A DNA stretch of 24,021 nt from CAZAPZ01 sp964487285. GTDB taxonomy: Bacteria > Campylobacterota_A > Desulfurellia > JAADFJ01. A program made the position numbers and the translations under genes. The notes beneath the pieces are model-generated. The model was not told the origin of the DNA and ran no database searches. It was given only the letters and a program-made list of their open reading frames with translations. This document shows, piece after piece, positions 1 through 8,003 of the stretch (the stretch's first letter is position 1; every line of letters starts with the position of its first letter). Location: positions 1 through 24,021 of the forward strand of contig CAZAPZ010000014.1 in NCBI GenBank assembly GCA_964487285.1, in the 5' to 3' direction.

Positions 1-85
1 GTTTTAACAGATTACAAGTTAATTAAACCGACAAATGTCTGTGCCTAAAACAAAAAATATTACGCACTAAAATTAAATTATTTTC

Positions 86-114
86 TTGACATAACAAATA
101 GTTGACACTATAAA
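86..114 (+). promoter_or_regulatory. sigma70-like promoter of sat-aprBA
   Basis: A perfect -35 TTGACA (86-91) and a -10 TATAAA (109-114) are separated by exactly 17 nt, which places transcription start near 121, about 27 nt before the sat ATG. The sequence from 85 to 114, including the spacer, matches the promoter upstream of dsrA (12445-12474) at 26 of 30 positions, so a shared regulator or operator is likely. A second TTGACA at 102-107 lies inside the spacer and overlaps the -10 flank. Promoter activity is inferred from the sequence only. Confidence 0.75.
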
Positions 115-134
115 ATAAGACAATTATATTATTT

Positions 135-141
135 GGGGGGG
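135..141 (+). promoter_or_regulatory. poly-G (G7) ribosome binding site of sat
   Basis: Seven consecutive G residues sit 6 nt before the ATG at 148 and about 14 nt after the predicted transcription start. They can pair with the C-rich anti-Shine-Dalgarno end of 16S rRNA. Their position fixes the sat start at 148; an in-frame TTG at 133 lies on top of the G tract and is not a sensible start. Confidence 0.6.
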
Positions 142-147
142 AACAAT

Positions 148-1368
148 ATGGCTCTTGTAAAACCGCATGGAAAGCAGAAACAGCTTAAACCGCTTCTGAT
201 TTCAGGGAATGAACTAAAAAAGGAAAAAGAAAGGGCAAGGACACTTCCAAAGATAGCAATGACCTCAAGGGAAACAGGGGATCTTATCATGCTTGGTATC
301 GGAGGATTTACTCCTCTTGATGGTTTCATGGGATATGACGACTGGAAGAGTGTCTGCGATGAGTACACCATGACCGATGGGACGTTCTGGCCTATCCCCA
401 TTACATTGTCTGTTACAAAAGAACGGGCAGGCAGCATAAAACATGGTCAGGATGTAGCCCTAATTGATGAAGAGTCAGGTGAACTGATGGGAACTATGAC
501 TGTCAGAGAGAAATATACGATAGATAAGAAGTATGAGTGCAGACAGATTTTTAAAACAGCCGATACAAAACATCCGGGCGTAGCAAAGGTTATGGCTCAG
601 GCGGAAGTTAACCTCTCAGGCAATCTTAAAGTGCTTAGCGAAGGAAATTTTCCTAAAGAATACAAAGATATATACATGAAACCCGCTGAAAGCAGAAAAC
701 AGTTTGAGGAGATGGGATGGGGCACAGTCGTTGCATTTCAAACACGCAATCCTATGCACAGGGCGCATGAATATTTAACCAAAGTTGCTCTGGAAACCTA
801 TGATGGTGTGTTTATCCATATGCTTCTTGGTAAGCTGAAGCCCGGTGATATACCGGCTAAAGTCAGACAAAAAACCATAAACACATTGATAAAAAATTAT
901 TATGTAAAAAATACCATTATGGTTGGAGGCTATCCTTTGGATATGAGGTATGCAGGGCCCCGTGAAGCGCTTTTGCACGCAGTATTCAGACAGAATTTCG
1001 GATGCAGCCATCTGATAGTAGGTCGTGACCACGCCGGTGTTGGAGATTACTACGGTCCGTTTGATGCACATAAAATATTTGATGAAATTCCAGAAAACTC
1101 TCTTGAGATTCAACCGTTGAGGATGGATTGGACATTTTATTGTAAAAGGTGCGACGGTATGGCATCTATGAAGACATGTCCTCACGGAAAAGATGACAGA
1201 ATTTTAGTTAGCGGAACCATGCTTAGAAAAATGCTTTCAGAGAATAAAGATGTACCTGATCATTTTAGCCGTCCGGAGGTTTTAAAAATATTACGCGAAT
1301 ACTATGACGGTATTATGGATGAAGATAGAGTAAAAGTCAAACTGCATAGATATGCACAAGGAGATTAA
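148..1368 (+). CDS. sat: Sulfate adenylyltransferase (ATP sulfurylase)
   Basis: Catalyses ATP + sulfate to adenosine 5'-phosphosulfate (APS) + PPi, the activation step of sulfate reduction in the cytoplasm. The 406-residue protein has the homo-oligomeric ATP-sulfurylase hallmarks: QTRNPMHRAHEYL near residue 198 (HxxH-type nucleotide site), GRDHAGVGDYYG near 292, and a zinc-ribbon-like CKRCDGMASMKTCPHG (Cys332, Cys335, Cys344, His346), as in bacterial and archaeal dissimilatory Sat. ATG 148 is chosen because it follows the G7 Shine-Dalgarno tract; an in-frame TTG at 133 lies within the leader. It is the first gene after the promoter at 86-114 and is followed 123 nt later by aprB, the usual sat-apr arrangement. 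Length matches the family. No APS kinase domain is fused, consistent with a dissimilatory role. Confidence 0.97.
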   Translation: MALVKPHGKQKQLKPLLISGNELKKEKERARTLPKIAMTSRETGDLIMLGIGGFTPLDGFMGYDDWKSVCDEYTMTDGTFWPIPITLSVTKERAGSIKHGQDVALIDEESGELMGTMTVREKYTIDKKYECRQIFKTADTKHPGVAKVMAQAEVNLSGNLKVLSEGNFPKEYKDIYMKPAESRKQFEEMGWGTVVAFQTRNPMHRAHEYLTKVALETYDGVFIHMLLGKLKPGDIPAKVRQKTINTLIKNYYVKNTIMVGGYPLDMRYAGPREALLHAVFRQNFGCSHLIVGRDHAGVGDYYGPFDAHKIFDEIPENSLEIQPLRMDWTFYCKRCDGMASMKTCPHGKDDRILVSGTMLRKMLSENKDVPDHFSRPEVLKILREYYDGIMDEDRVKVKLHRYAQGD

Positions 1369-1491
1369 CAAGTCTAATATGTCTGTTTTTGCAAAGTTCT
1401 CCATACGGGGAAAAAATAATGAAGGATTTGTTCTTGTGTTCAAAATGATATGCAGAACCTTAAAAATAATACTGAAGAAGGAGGTAAAGAT

Positions 1492-1932
1492 ATGCCAAGT
1501 TTTGTGATTACTGAAAAGTGTGACGGCTGCAAAGGTGAAGAAAGAACAGCATGTATGTACATCTGCCCTAATGACCTTATGAAACTGGACAGAGACAGGA
1601 TGAAAGCTTTTAACCAAGAGCCTAACCAGTGCTGGGAGTGTTACAACTGTGTTAAGATATGTCCTCAACAGGCGATGGAGGTGAGAGGTTATACGGATTT
1701 TAACCCTCTCGGCGGTAATGTTATCCCTCTTAGAGGTTCAGACGCCATTATGTGGACGATCAAATTTCGCGATGGGAGACTAAAAAGGTTCAAGTTTGAC
1801 ACCAGAAAAACGGCCGAGGGCTCAATAGATCCTTACGGCGGTAAGCCCGAACCTGACTATTCAAAGATTAAAGATCCGGGACTCTTTACTCATCAAGGCA
1901 GGGGCGATAAGATGCCCGTTCCTTCAAAATAA
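1492..1932 (+). CDS. aprB: Adenylylsulfate (APS) reductase beta subunit
   Basis: Iron-sulfur subunit of dissimilatory APS reductase; it passes electrons to the FAD of AprA. The 146-residue protein carries two [4Fe-4S] sites: Cys10, 13, 21, 25 (CDGCKGEERTACMYICP) and Cys47, 50, 53, 57 (CWECYNCVKICP). A C-terminal tail (about residues 105-146) follows, which in this family wraps around AprA. The start at 1492 is set by the AAGGAGGT ribosome site just upstream and by the family-typical MPSFV beginning; an in-frame ATG at 1450 lacks a ribosome site and would add residues foreign to the family. The size is close to the short archaeal-type AprB and lacks the longer tail of Desulfovibrio. aprA follows after 20 nt. 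Confidence 0.97.
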   Translation: MPSFVITEKCDGCKGEERTACMYICPNDLMKLDRDRMKAFNQEPNQCWECYNCVKICPQQAMEVRGYTDFNPLGGNVIPLRGSDAIMWTIKFRDGRLKRFKFDTRKTAEGSIDPYGGKPEPDYSKIKDPGLFTHQGRGDKMPVPSK

Positions 1933-1952
1933 GAATACACGGGAGGTAAAAG

Positions 1953-3896
1953 ATGGAAAAGGAGACATGTACATTCTCGTACTGTAAACAGCCTGAGCTC
2001 ACCGTCATTGAAACGGATATTCTACTTGTAGGCGGTGGCATGGGATCGTGTGGTGCTGCATATGAAGCTTGCAGATGGGCAACACCAAAAGGTGTTAAGG
2101 TTACGCTTGTTGACAAAGCGGCTATAGACCGTTCAGGAGCTGTAGCGATGGGACTTTCAGCCATTAACACCTATCTTGGCCTTAATGTAGGTGATAATAC
2201 GGTAGAGGATTACGTACGTTATGTTCGTGGTGACCTGATGGGTATTACCAGAGAAGATATCGTTTATGATGTAGGCCGAAATACCGATGATTCAGTATAT
2301 CTGTTTGATGAATGGGGATTACCTATTTGGAAATACCCCGGAGAAGAAAACAAAAAACTCGAAGATGGCGCAAGAGCTATCAGATCCGGCAGATGGCAGG
2401 CAATGATGAGCGGTGAATCCTACAAAGTCATTGTTGCAGAAGCGGCAAAAAAGGTACTCGAATTAAATAGAAAGGCAACCGGGCAGAGTCAGAATCTATT
2501 TGAAAGAGTTTTTATCACAAGGCTGCTGCTTGATGAAAAAGAAGACAACAGGGTAGCAGGTGCTATCGGAATTGATGTTAGAGAAAACAAAGTTTATCTT
2601 TTTAAAGCAAAGGCAATATTGAACGCATGCGGCGGCGGTGTTAATACATATAGACCACGTTCCACGGATGAGGGTTTGGGAAGAACATGGTATCCTGTGT
2701 GGAATTCAAGCTCTACAACTACGATGGGACTTCAAGTTGGTGCAGAGCTTACCCTTATGGAAAATGTTTTTGTTCCAACAAGGTTTAAGGATGGCTATGG
2801 TCCTGTCGGAACATTCTTCCTCTACCTTAAATGCAAGGCAACAAACGGTTTCGGTGAAGATTATACACAGAATACGGACATATTATCAAAATATAAACCT
2901 TACTGTGATATGAAACCTGTACCGACATGTTTGAGAAATGTGCAAATGATTGAAGAGATTAAGAAGGGCAAAGGTCCCATAATAATGCAAACTGCCGAAG
3001 CTATCCAGAAAGTAAGAACGAAAGACAAAAAAAAGGCAAAAGAGCTGGAGAAGGCGGCATGGGAAGATTTCCTTGACATGACTATAAGTCAGGCAGGTGT
3101 TTGGGCATCAAACAATATTGCACCTGAGGAAAAACCTTCCGAGATGATGCCTACCGAGCCATATTTTATCGGTTCGCATGCAGCCTGTTCGGGTTTTTGG
3201 GTAAGCGGACCTCCCGATATCGCTCCTAAAGAGTGGCAGTGGGGTTATACGAGAATGACCACAGTTAACGGTCTGTTCACCGCAGCCGATGGTGTCGGTG
3301 CGTCCGGTCATAAGTTTTCGTCGGGTTCTTTTGCCGATGGAAGAATTGCAGGTAAAAGTATGACGGCATTTATCTTTGATAATAAGGATTATACTCCTGC
3401 GCTTGGCGTTACCGCAGAGGATGCTGCTAAAGAGTTGTATCTTCCGTTTGAACTGTACGAGAAATATAAAAACTATACCACAATGCCTGATATCAATCCG
3501 AATTATCTGAGACCAAAACAGGCACAAGCGAGACTTATGAAGTTAATGGATGAATATGCCGGAGGCGTAAGCACATGGTATTCTACTAACAGGCCTATGT
3601 TAGAAATTGCGCTTAATAAACTGCAGCTTCTAAAAGAAGATCTCGCAAGATTGGTTGCTGAGGATCTGCATGAGTTGATGAGATGCTGGGAGATGGTACA
3701 TAGATTATGGACAGCTGAAGCTCACGTTAGACATATGCTTTTCAGAGAAGAGACAAGATACCCGGGATACTACTATAGGGCTGATTTTCCTGATCTTGAT
3801 GAAGAGAATTGGAAATGTTTTGTTAATTCTAAATATGATCCTAAAACAGGTGAGTGGTCGCTTAGAAAGGTTCCTTATATTCAATTAGTAGATTAG
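1953..3896 (+). CDS. aprA: Adenylylsulfate (APS) reductase alpha subunit
   Basis: Catalytic flavoprotein reducing APS to AMP and sulfite in the cytoplasm, as an AprAB dimer. The 647-residue protein belongs to the fumarate-reductase/succinate-dehydrogenase flavoprotein superfamily: an N-terminal FAD dinucleotide fold ILLVGGGMGSCGAAYEA (about residues 24-40), followed by DRSGAVAMGLSAINTY. An active-site region GSHAACSGFWVSGPP lies near residue 408, and a second FAD-contact segment DGVGASGHKFSSGSFADGR near 445-465. The ribosome site GGGAGGT lies 5 nt before the ATG. Length is normal for the family. Electrons are expected from QmoABC, encoded next. A stable hairpin follows 5 nt after the stop codon. 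Confidence 0.98.
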   Translation: MEKETCTFSYCKQPELTVIETDILLVGGGMGSCGAAYEACRWATPKGVKVTLVDKAAIDRSGAVAMGLSAINTYLGLNVGDNTVEDYVRYVRGDLMGITREDIVYDVGRNTDDSVYLFDEWGLPIWKYPGEENKKLEDGARAIRSGRWQAMMSGESYKVIVAEAAKKVLELNRKATGQSQNLFERVFITRLLLDEKEDNRVAGAIGIDVRENKVYLFKAKAILNACGGGVNTYRPRSTDEGLGRTWYPVWNSSSTTTMGLQVGAELTLMENVFVPTRFKDGYGPVGTFFLYLKCKATNGFGEDYTQNTDILSKYKPYCDMKPVPTCLRNVQMIEEIKKGKGPIIMQTAEAIQKVRTKDKKKAKELEKAAWEDFLDMTISQAGVWASNNIAPEEKPSEMMPTEPYFIGSHAACSGFWVSGPPDIAPKEWQWGYTRMTTVNGLFTAADGVGASGHKFSSGSFADGRIAGKSMTAFIFDNKDYTPALGVTAEDAAKELYLPFELYEKYKNYTTMPDINPNYLRPKQAQARLMKLMDEYAGGVSTWYSTNRPMLEIALNKLQLLKEDLARLVAEDLHELMRCWEMVHRLWTAEAHVRHMLFREETRYPGYYYRADFPDLDEENWKCFVNSKYDPKTGEWSLRKVPYIQLVD

Positions 3897-3901
3897 TTGA
3901 T

Positions 3902-3931
3902 TAAGAGATAGGTGTTATAGCCTATCTCTTA
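3902..3931 (+). terminator. Hairpin after aprA, possible terminator or processing site
   Basis: An 11-bp perfect inverted repeat, TAAGAGATAGG (3902-3912) and CCTATCTCTTA (3921-3931), has an 8-nt loop and starts 5 nt after the aprA stop. No T-run follows (ATAAATAGTTT), so it may be a weak terminator or a 3'-end stabiliser that lowers readthrough into qmoABC. The remaining 3932-4129 contains no gene and no promoter that I find convincing. Confidence 0.5.
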
Positions 3932-4129
3932 TAAATAGTTTAAATTCTTTTGTACGCAAACAGAGTGAGAGATAAAACGGCGTATTGTTGTCGGCATTTA
4001 TCATGGTATTGGAAATGTTATTAGGTAAGAATCAATTATAGATCTGATAATAACGGTTGATTTAAATTTAAAAGAATTAGTAAAAAACTTCTTTAATCAG
4101 GAGTTAAGTTAGAAGTCAAGGAGAATTAT

Positions 4130-5386
4130 ATGGCAGAAACTCCCACTAAACCGATCTTGGTTGTGGGTGCCGGAATGAGCGGAATAACAACCGCTGTTGA
4201 GGCAGCTGAGACAGGGTACCGTGTTATCTTGATTGAAAAAAACTCTTATCTTGGGGGCAGGGTAGCGCAGCATTATAGGTATTTTCCTAAACTTTGTCCT
4301 CCTTATTGCGGTCTGGAGATAAATTTTAAGAGAATTAAATCCAATCCGTCTATCAGCTTTTTTACAATGACCGAATTGAAAGATATCTCAGGTTCAGCAG
4401 GCAACTTTACAGTTACAATCAGCCTGTTGCCAAGATATGTAAATGAGAAGTGCACCGCTTGCAACGATTGCGTGGATGTATGCCCTGTGGATAAACCTAA
4501 CGAGTTTAACTATGATATGAATAATACAAAGGCAATATATCTTCCGCACGAGATGGCGTTTCCTATGAGGTATGCCATAGATGATAAATATTGCGAAAGT
4601 GCTAATTGCAGAAAATGTGTCGAGGTATGCAAATACGATGCTATCGATCTTAACATGAAAGAAAAGATTATAGAACTGAATGTGGGCAGCATAGTTTTTG
4701 CAACCGGCTGGAATCTATATGATGTTACGAAGATTGATAATCTTGGATTTGGCAGTGTAAAAAATGTCATCACAAATATGATGATGGAGAGGCTTGCTGC
4801 GCCAAACGGTCATACAGAAGGAAGAATTTTGAGACCTTCGGATTCTAAAGAAGTCAACAATGTTGCTTTTGTGCAATGCGCAGGATCAAGAGATGAAAAC
4901 CATCTGAACTATTGTTCTGCCGTTTGCTGCATGTCCTCTTTGAAAGAAGCAACTTATATTAGAGAAAAAAATCCAAATTCGAAGGTAACGATTTTCTATA
5001 TAGACCTTAGAACACCTGGGAAATATGAGGATTTTCTAAGGATAGTTGATTCGGATGAAAGAATCGAAATGATAAAGGGAAAAGTTGCAAAAATAGAGCA
5101 GGATCCTGAATCAGACGATGTTGTGATTACCGTAGAGGATGTTGTGAACCTAAAAAAAATAAATCGGAGGTTTGATATGGTTGTGTTGGCAGCAGGAATG
5201 GAGCCGCAGACCATAAAGCAGAAATTTCCTATTGAACTCAATCTTGAGGAAAACGGATTTATGTACCCCGAACAAAATGGTATTTATGCTGCCGGAGTTG
5301 CTAAAAAACCTGGTGATGTCACATCATCGGTGCAGGACTCAACGTCAGCGGCCCTAAAAAGCATACAAACGGTTTTGGGAAATTAG
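4130..5386 (+). CDS. qmoA: QmoA, flavoprotein subunit of quinone-interacting membrane-bound oxidoreductase
   Basis: HdrA-like subunit of the QmoABC complex, which links the menaquinone pool to APS reductase on the cytoplasmic side of the membrane. The 418-residue protein opens with a FAD fold ILVVGAGMSGITTAVEA (9-25), followed by LGGRVAQHYRYFPKLCPPYC (41-60), which is typical of HdrA/QmoA. Two 4-Cys clusters follow, Cys108/111/114/118 and Cys155/160/163/167. The C-terminal half has the HdrA motifs FVQCAGSRDENH and YCSAVCCM and a closing GIYAAGV with AAL. The ribosome site is AAGGAG, 8 nt before the ATG. The qmoB ATG begins at the base after the stop codon, so the two are tightly coupled. A QmoA call is favoured over HdrA because of the neighbouring aprBA, qmoB and qmoC. 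Confidence 0.94.
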   Translation: MAETPTKPILVVGAGMSGITTAVEAAETGYRVILIEKNSYLGGRVAQHYRYFPKLCPPYCGLEINFKRIKSNPSISFFTMTELKDISGSAGNFTVTISLLPRYVNEKCTACNDCVDVCPVDKPNEFNYDMNNTKAIYLPHEMAFPMRYAIDDKYCESANCRKCVEVCKYDAIDLNMKEKIIELNVGSIVFATGWNLYDVTKIDNLGFGSVKNVITNMMMERLAAPNGHTEGRILRPSDSKEVNNVAFVQCAGSRDENHLNYCSAVCCMSSLKEATYIREKNPNSKVTIFYIDLRTPGKYEDFLRIVDSDERIEMIKGKVAKIEQDPESDDVVITVEDVVNLKKINRRFDMVVLAAGMEPQTIKQKFPIELNLEENGFMYPEQNGIYAAGVAKKPGDVTSSVQDSTSAALKSIQTVLGN

Positions 5387-7747
5387 ATGAGTATTGACAA
5401 AAAAGTAGGTGTTTATATATGTACTGACTGCGATATAGGCAAAGCGCTTGATATAGAAAAGCTTCAAAAAACGGCAAATGGTTACAATCCTTCAGTATGC
5501 AAGTCAACTCCTTTTCTTTGCAGTCAGAAAGGCGTTCAAACTATAAAAAATGACATACGAAATGAAGGTATAAATACCATAGTTGTAGCAGCCTGTTCGA
5601 TGAGGGTAAATAGCGATCTTTTTGATTTTGATCCATTGAAATATGTAACCGAAAGGGTAAATCTAAGGGAACATGTTGTCTGGACGCAGCCGTCTAACGA
5701 TGAGAACACTCAGTTAATGGCAGAGGATTATCTCAGAATGGGTATAGTAAGGGCACAAAAATCGAACCCGCCTGAACCAAAAACAGCTGATCTTGAAAAG
5801 AGCATACTTGTTGTTGGCGGCGGTATCGCAGGAATTACCGCTGCGCTTGAAACAGTTAAAACAGGTTATAAAGCCATTTTGGTGGAGAAAGCTCAACAGT
5901 TAGGCGGCAGAGTGCGAAAGATGCACAGAATATTTCCGTCGGAGCCGCCTTATGCAGATCTTCAGACGCCGAATATTGAAGAAAAGATAAAAGCTATTCA
6001 GAGCAATCCTGATATAAAAGTGTATACAAACAGCACTATTATCAGCATTGAAGGCGAACCCGGAATGTTTGATGTAATAATCTGTTCCAATGATAATGTC
6101 ATTAAACCTTCTGACAAAGAGAAAGACGAAACGGAAAAAAACAAAACATCAGAACAGGTGACCGAAACGTCGCAGGCAGGACCCGTAAGATATAATTCGC
6201 CTGAGTGCAGCTCACCTGAAACATTCAGAGTGGGAGCAATTGTTTTTACCATTGGTTGGAAGCCGTATGATGCTACGAAGCTTGCCGATGAATACAACTA
6301 CGGTAAATTTAGAAATGTTATAACGAATCTCGAACTTGAGGATATGGCCAAAAACAACCTGATAAATAGACCCTCGGATGGAAAAAAGGTTCGGAATGCC
6401 GTATTCATACAGTGTGCAGGTCAGAGGGATAAATCGCATCTTCCTTACTGTTCATCCGTATGCTGTATGGCTTCGCTGAAGCAGGCAAAATATATCAGAG
6501 AGGCAAACCCTGATGCAGGTGCATATATAATCTATCAGCATATGAGAACGCTGGGATTATATGAGAAATTTTATGAATCGATGCAGGATGATGAAGGCGT
6601 GTTTCTGTTAAAAGGCGATATCATATCAATGACGGAAGATAGTAATGGAAGCATAAGAATAAAGATTAACAATAGATTACTCGGCAACGAGATGATTATA
6701 ATGGCAGATCTTGTCGTATTGGCTACCGGAATGGTGACGAACATGGTACCCGAAGGCAGAGAACCCAATAACCTGACACCCGAGTTCATCGGCAATATTA
6801 TTAAAAGAAAAACACAAGATGGTGTATCTGAAGAACTTGTACCGGTTCCGATTGCACTTAATTTGAAATATCGTCAAGGTCCTGAGCTGCCGCATCTCAA
6901 TTACGGTTTTCCCGACTCGCATTTTATCTGTTTTCCTTATGAAACAAGAAGAACGGGTATATACGCTGCAGGTGCTGTAAAAAGCCCTATGAATGCTGCC
7001 GAAGCGGCAACAGACGCGACAGGTGCGGTGCTCAAAGCAATTCAATGTATTGAGCTTACATCTCAAGGTAAAACTGTTCATCCAAGAGTAGGTGATCTGA
7101 CAGTTCCTGAGTTTAGACTGGAAACTTGTACTCAGTGCCGTAGATGTACCGTGGAGTGTCCGTTTGGAGTGCTCGACGAGGAGCCGAATGGTACTCCAAA
7201 GGAGCATCCTGGCAGATGCCGTAGTTGTGGAACATGTATGGGTGCTTGTCCTCAGAGAATTATATCCTTCAGTGACTACAGTGTTGACATGGTGTCTTCG
7301 ATGTTTAAGGAGATACAAGTTCCTGATGACGAGGAGTTTCCGCTTATTGTTGGATTGATATGTGAAAATGATGCTTATCCGGCATTTGATATGGCAGGAA
7401 TCAACAGAATGCAGCTGCCGCCCAACTTCAGACTGATAAGAGTCAGATGCTTAGGGAGCGTGAATCTTGTTTGGATTACCGACGCTCTTTCCAAAGGAAT
7501 AGATGGCATACTGCTATTGGGCTGCAAATATGGCGATGATTATCAGTGTCACTTTATAAAAGGCAGCCAGTTGGCAAATGAACGCATCGGCAAGGTGCAG
7601 GAAACACTTGATAGATTGATGTTAGAGGCAGAACGAGTGGATCAGATTCAACTTGCAATAAACGAATATGATAAGTTGCCGATGATTCTAAATAAATTTG
7701 TCGAAAAAATTAAGCAGATAGGACCTAATCCATTCAAGGGATTTTAG
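5387..7747 (+). CDS. qmoB: QmoB, HdrA/MvhD-fusion subunit of Qmo complex
   Basis: Second flavin and iron-sulfur subunit of QmoABC. In the 786-residue protein I read: an N-terminal HdrA-type domain (about 1-125, beginning GVYICTDCDIGKALD), a FAD fold SILVVGGGIAGITAALE near 140, HdrA motifs (FIQCAGQRDKSHLPYC) in the middle, and a two-cluster ferredoxin region (CTQCRRCTVECP near 580 and CRSCGTCMGACP near 611). A C-terminal MvhD-like domain runs from about 655 to 786 (CENDAYPAF, LLGCKYGDDYQCHF). A highly charged, low-complexity stretch near residues 240-275 (rich in K, E, D, T, S) interrupts the flavin domain and looks like a surface insertion. It starts directly after the qmoA stop with only a weak GGGA ribosome site, so translation is probably coupled. 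Confidence 0.94.
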   Translation: MSIDKKVGVYICTDCDIGKALDIEKLQKTANGYNPSVCKSTPFLCSQKGVQTIKNDIRNEGINTIVVAACSMRVNSDLFDFDPLKYVTERVNLREHVVWTQPSNDENTQLMAEDYLRMGIVRAQKSNPPEPKTADLEKSILVVGGGIAGITAALETVKTGYKAILVEKAQQLGGRVRKMHRIFPSEPPYADLQTPNIEEKIKAIQSNPDIKVYTNSTIISIEGEPGMFDVIICSNDNVIKPSDKEKDETEKNKTSEQVTETSQAGPVRYNSPECSSPETFRVGAIVFTIGWKPYDATKLADEYNYGKFRNVITNLELEDMAKNNLINRPSDGKKVRNAVFIQCAGQRDKSHLPYCSSVCCMASLKQAKYIREANPDAGAYIIYQHMRTLGLYEKFYESMQDDEGVFLLKGDIISMTEDSNGSIRIKINNRLLGNEMIIMADLVVLATGMVTNMVPEGREPNNLTPEFIGNIIKRKTQDGVSEELVPVPIALNLKYRQGPELPHLNYGFPDSHFICFPYETRRTGIYAAGAVKSPMNAAEAATDATGAVLKAIQCIELTSQGKTVHPRVGDLTVPEFRLETCTQCRRCTVECPFGVLDEEPNGTPKEHPGRCRSCGTCMGACPQRIISFSDYSVDMVSSMFKEIQVPDDEEFPLIVGLICENDAYPAFDMAGINRMQLPPNFRLIRVRCLGSVNLVWITDALSKGIDGILLLGCKYGDDYQCHFIKGSQLANERIGKVQETLDRLMLEAERVDQIQLAINEYDKLPMILNKFVEKIKQIGPNPFKGF

Positions 7748-7826
7748 TAATTAAACAGTTTAACGTTAGTTAAGTAATTATGGAACTGCAAAGTTTTATA
7801 ATTTACATCAGGGAGATGGTATATTT

Positions 7827-8003
7827 ATGATGATGCAGTTATTAGTAGAAGAATATATGAAAATAGGTTTTAAAATTAAGCAGACAGATTGGTTGGTTGT
7901 AATCGGATTAAGCTGTCCTCCATTAAAGCTGCAGTACAATGCGGCAATGCTGCCATTATTATCAAGTCGGCAAACCGGAGGCCTGCAAGTATGGACAGTA
8001 TAG
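7827..8003 (+). CDS. Unrecognised 58-aa small ORF overlapping the qmoC start
   Basis: An open frame of 58 codons starts with three consecutive ATGs at 7827, preceded by GGGAG at 7811-7815 (spacing about 11 nt). It ends at TAG 8001-8003, 13 nt inside qmoC. The product would begin MMMQLLVEEYMKIGF, have a hydrophobic, cysteine-containing middle (WLVVIGLSCPPL) and end RQTGGLQVWTV. I do not recognise a family. The geometry suits a translationally coupled small subunit or leader peptide for qmoC. It could also be chance, because qmoC has its own good ribosome site (CCGGAGG) inside this ORF. No other gene occupies 7748-7990. Confidence 0.4.
   Translation: MMMQLLVEEYMKIGFKIKQTDWLVVIGLSCPPLKLQYNAAMLPLLSSRQTGGLQVWTV

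Noticed and set aside
85..114. Rex (TTGTGA-type) or HcpR site at the sat promoter
   Set aside because: The conserved segment contains TTGACA and AAATAGTT but no TTGTGA-N-TCACAA arrangement, so I do not assign it to these regulators.
6677..7318. 213-codon open frame on the - strand opposite qmoB
   Set aside because: It lies wholly within a well-supported qmoB, has no recognisable domain and no ribosome site, and its composition is that of a complementary-strand shadow.
7889..7990. N-terminal extension of qmoC from ATG 7889
   Set aside because: There is no ribosome site before 7889 and the extra residues do not resemble QmoC; CCGGAGG at 7975-7981 supports the start at 7991.
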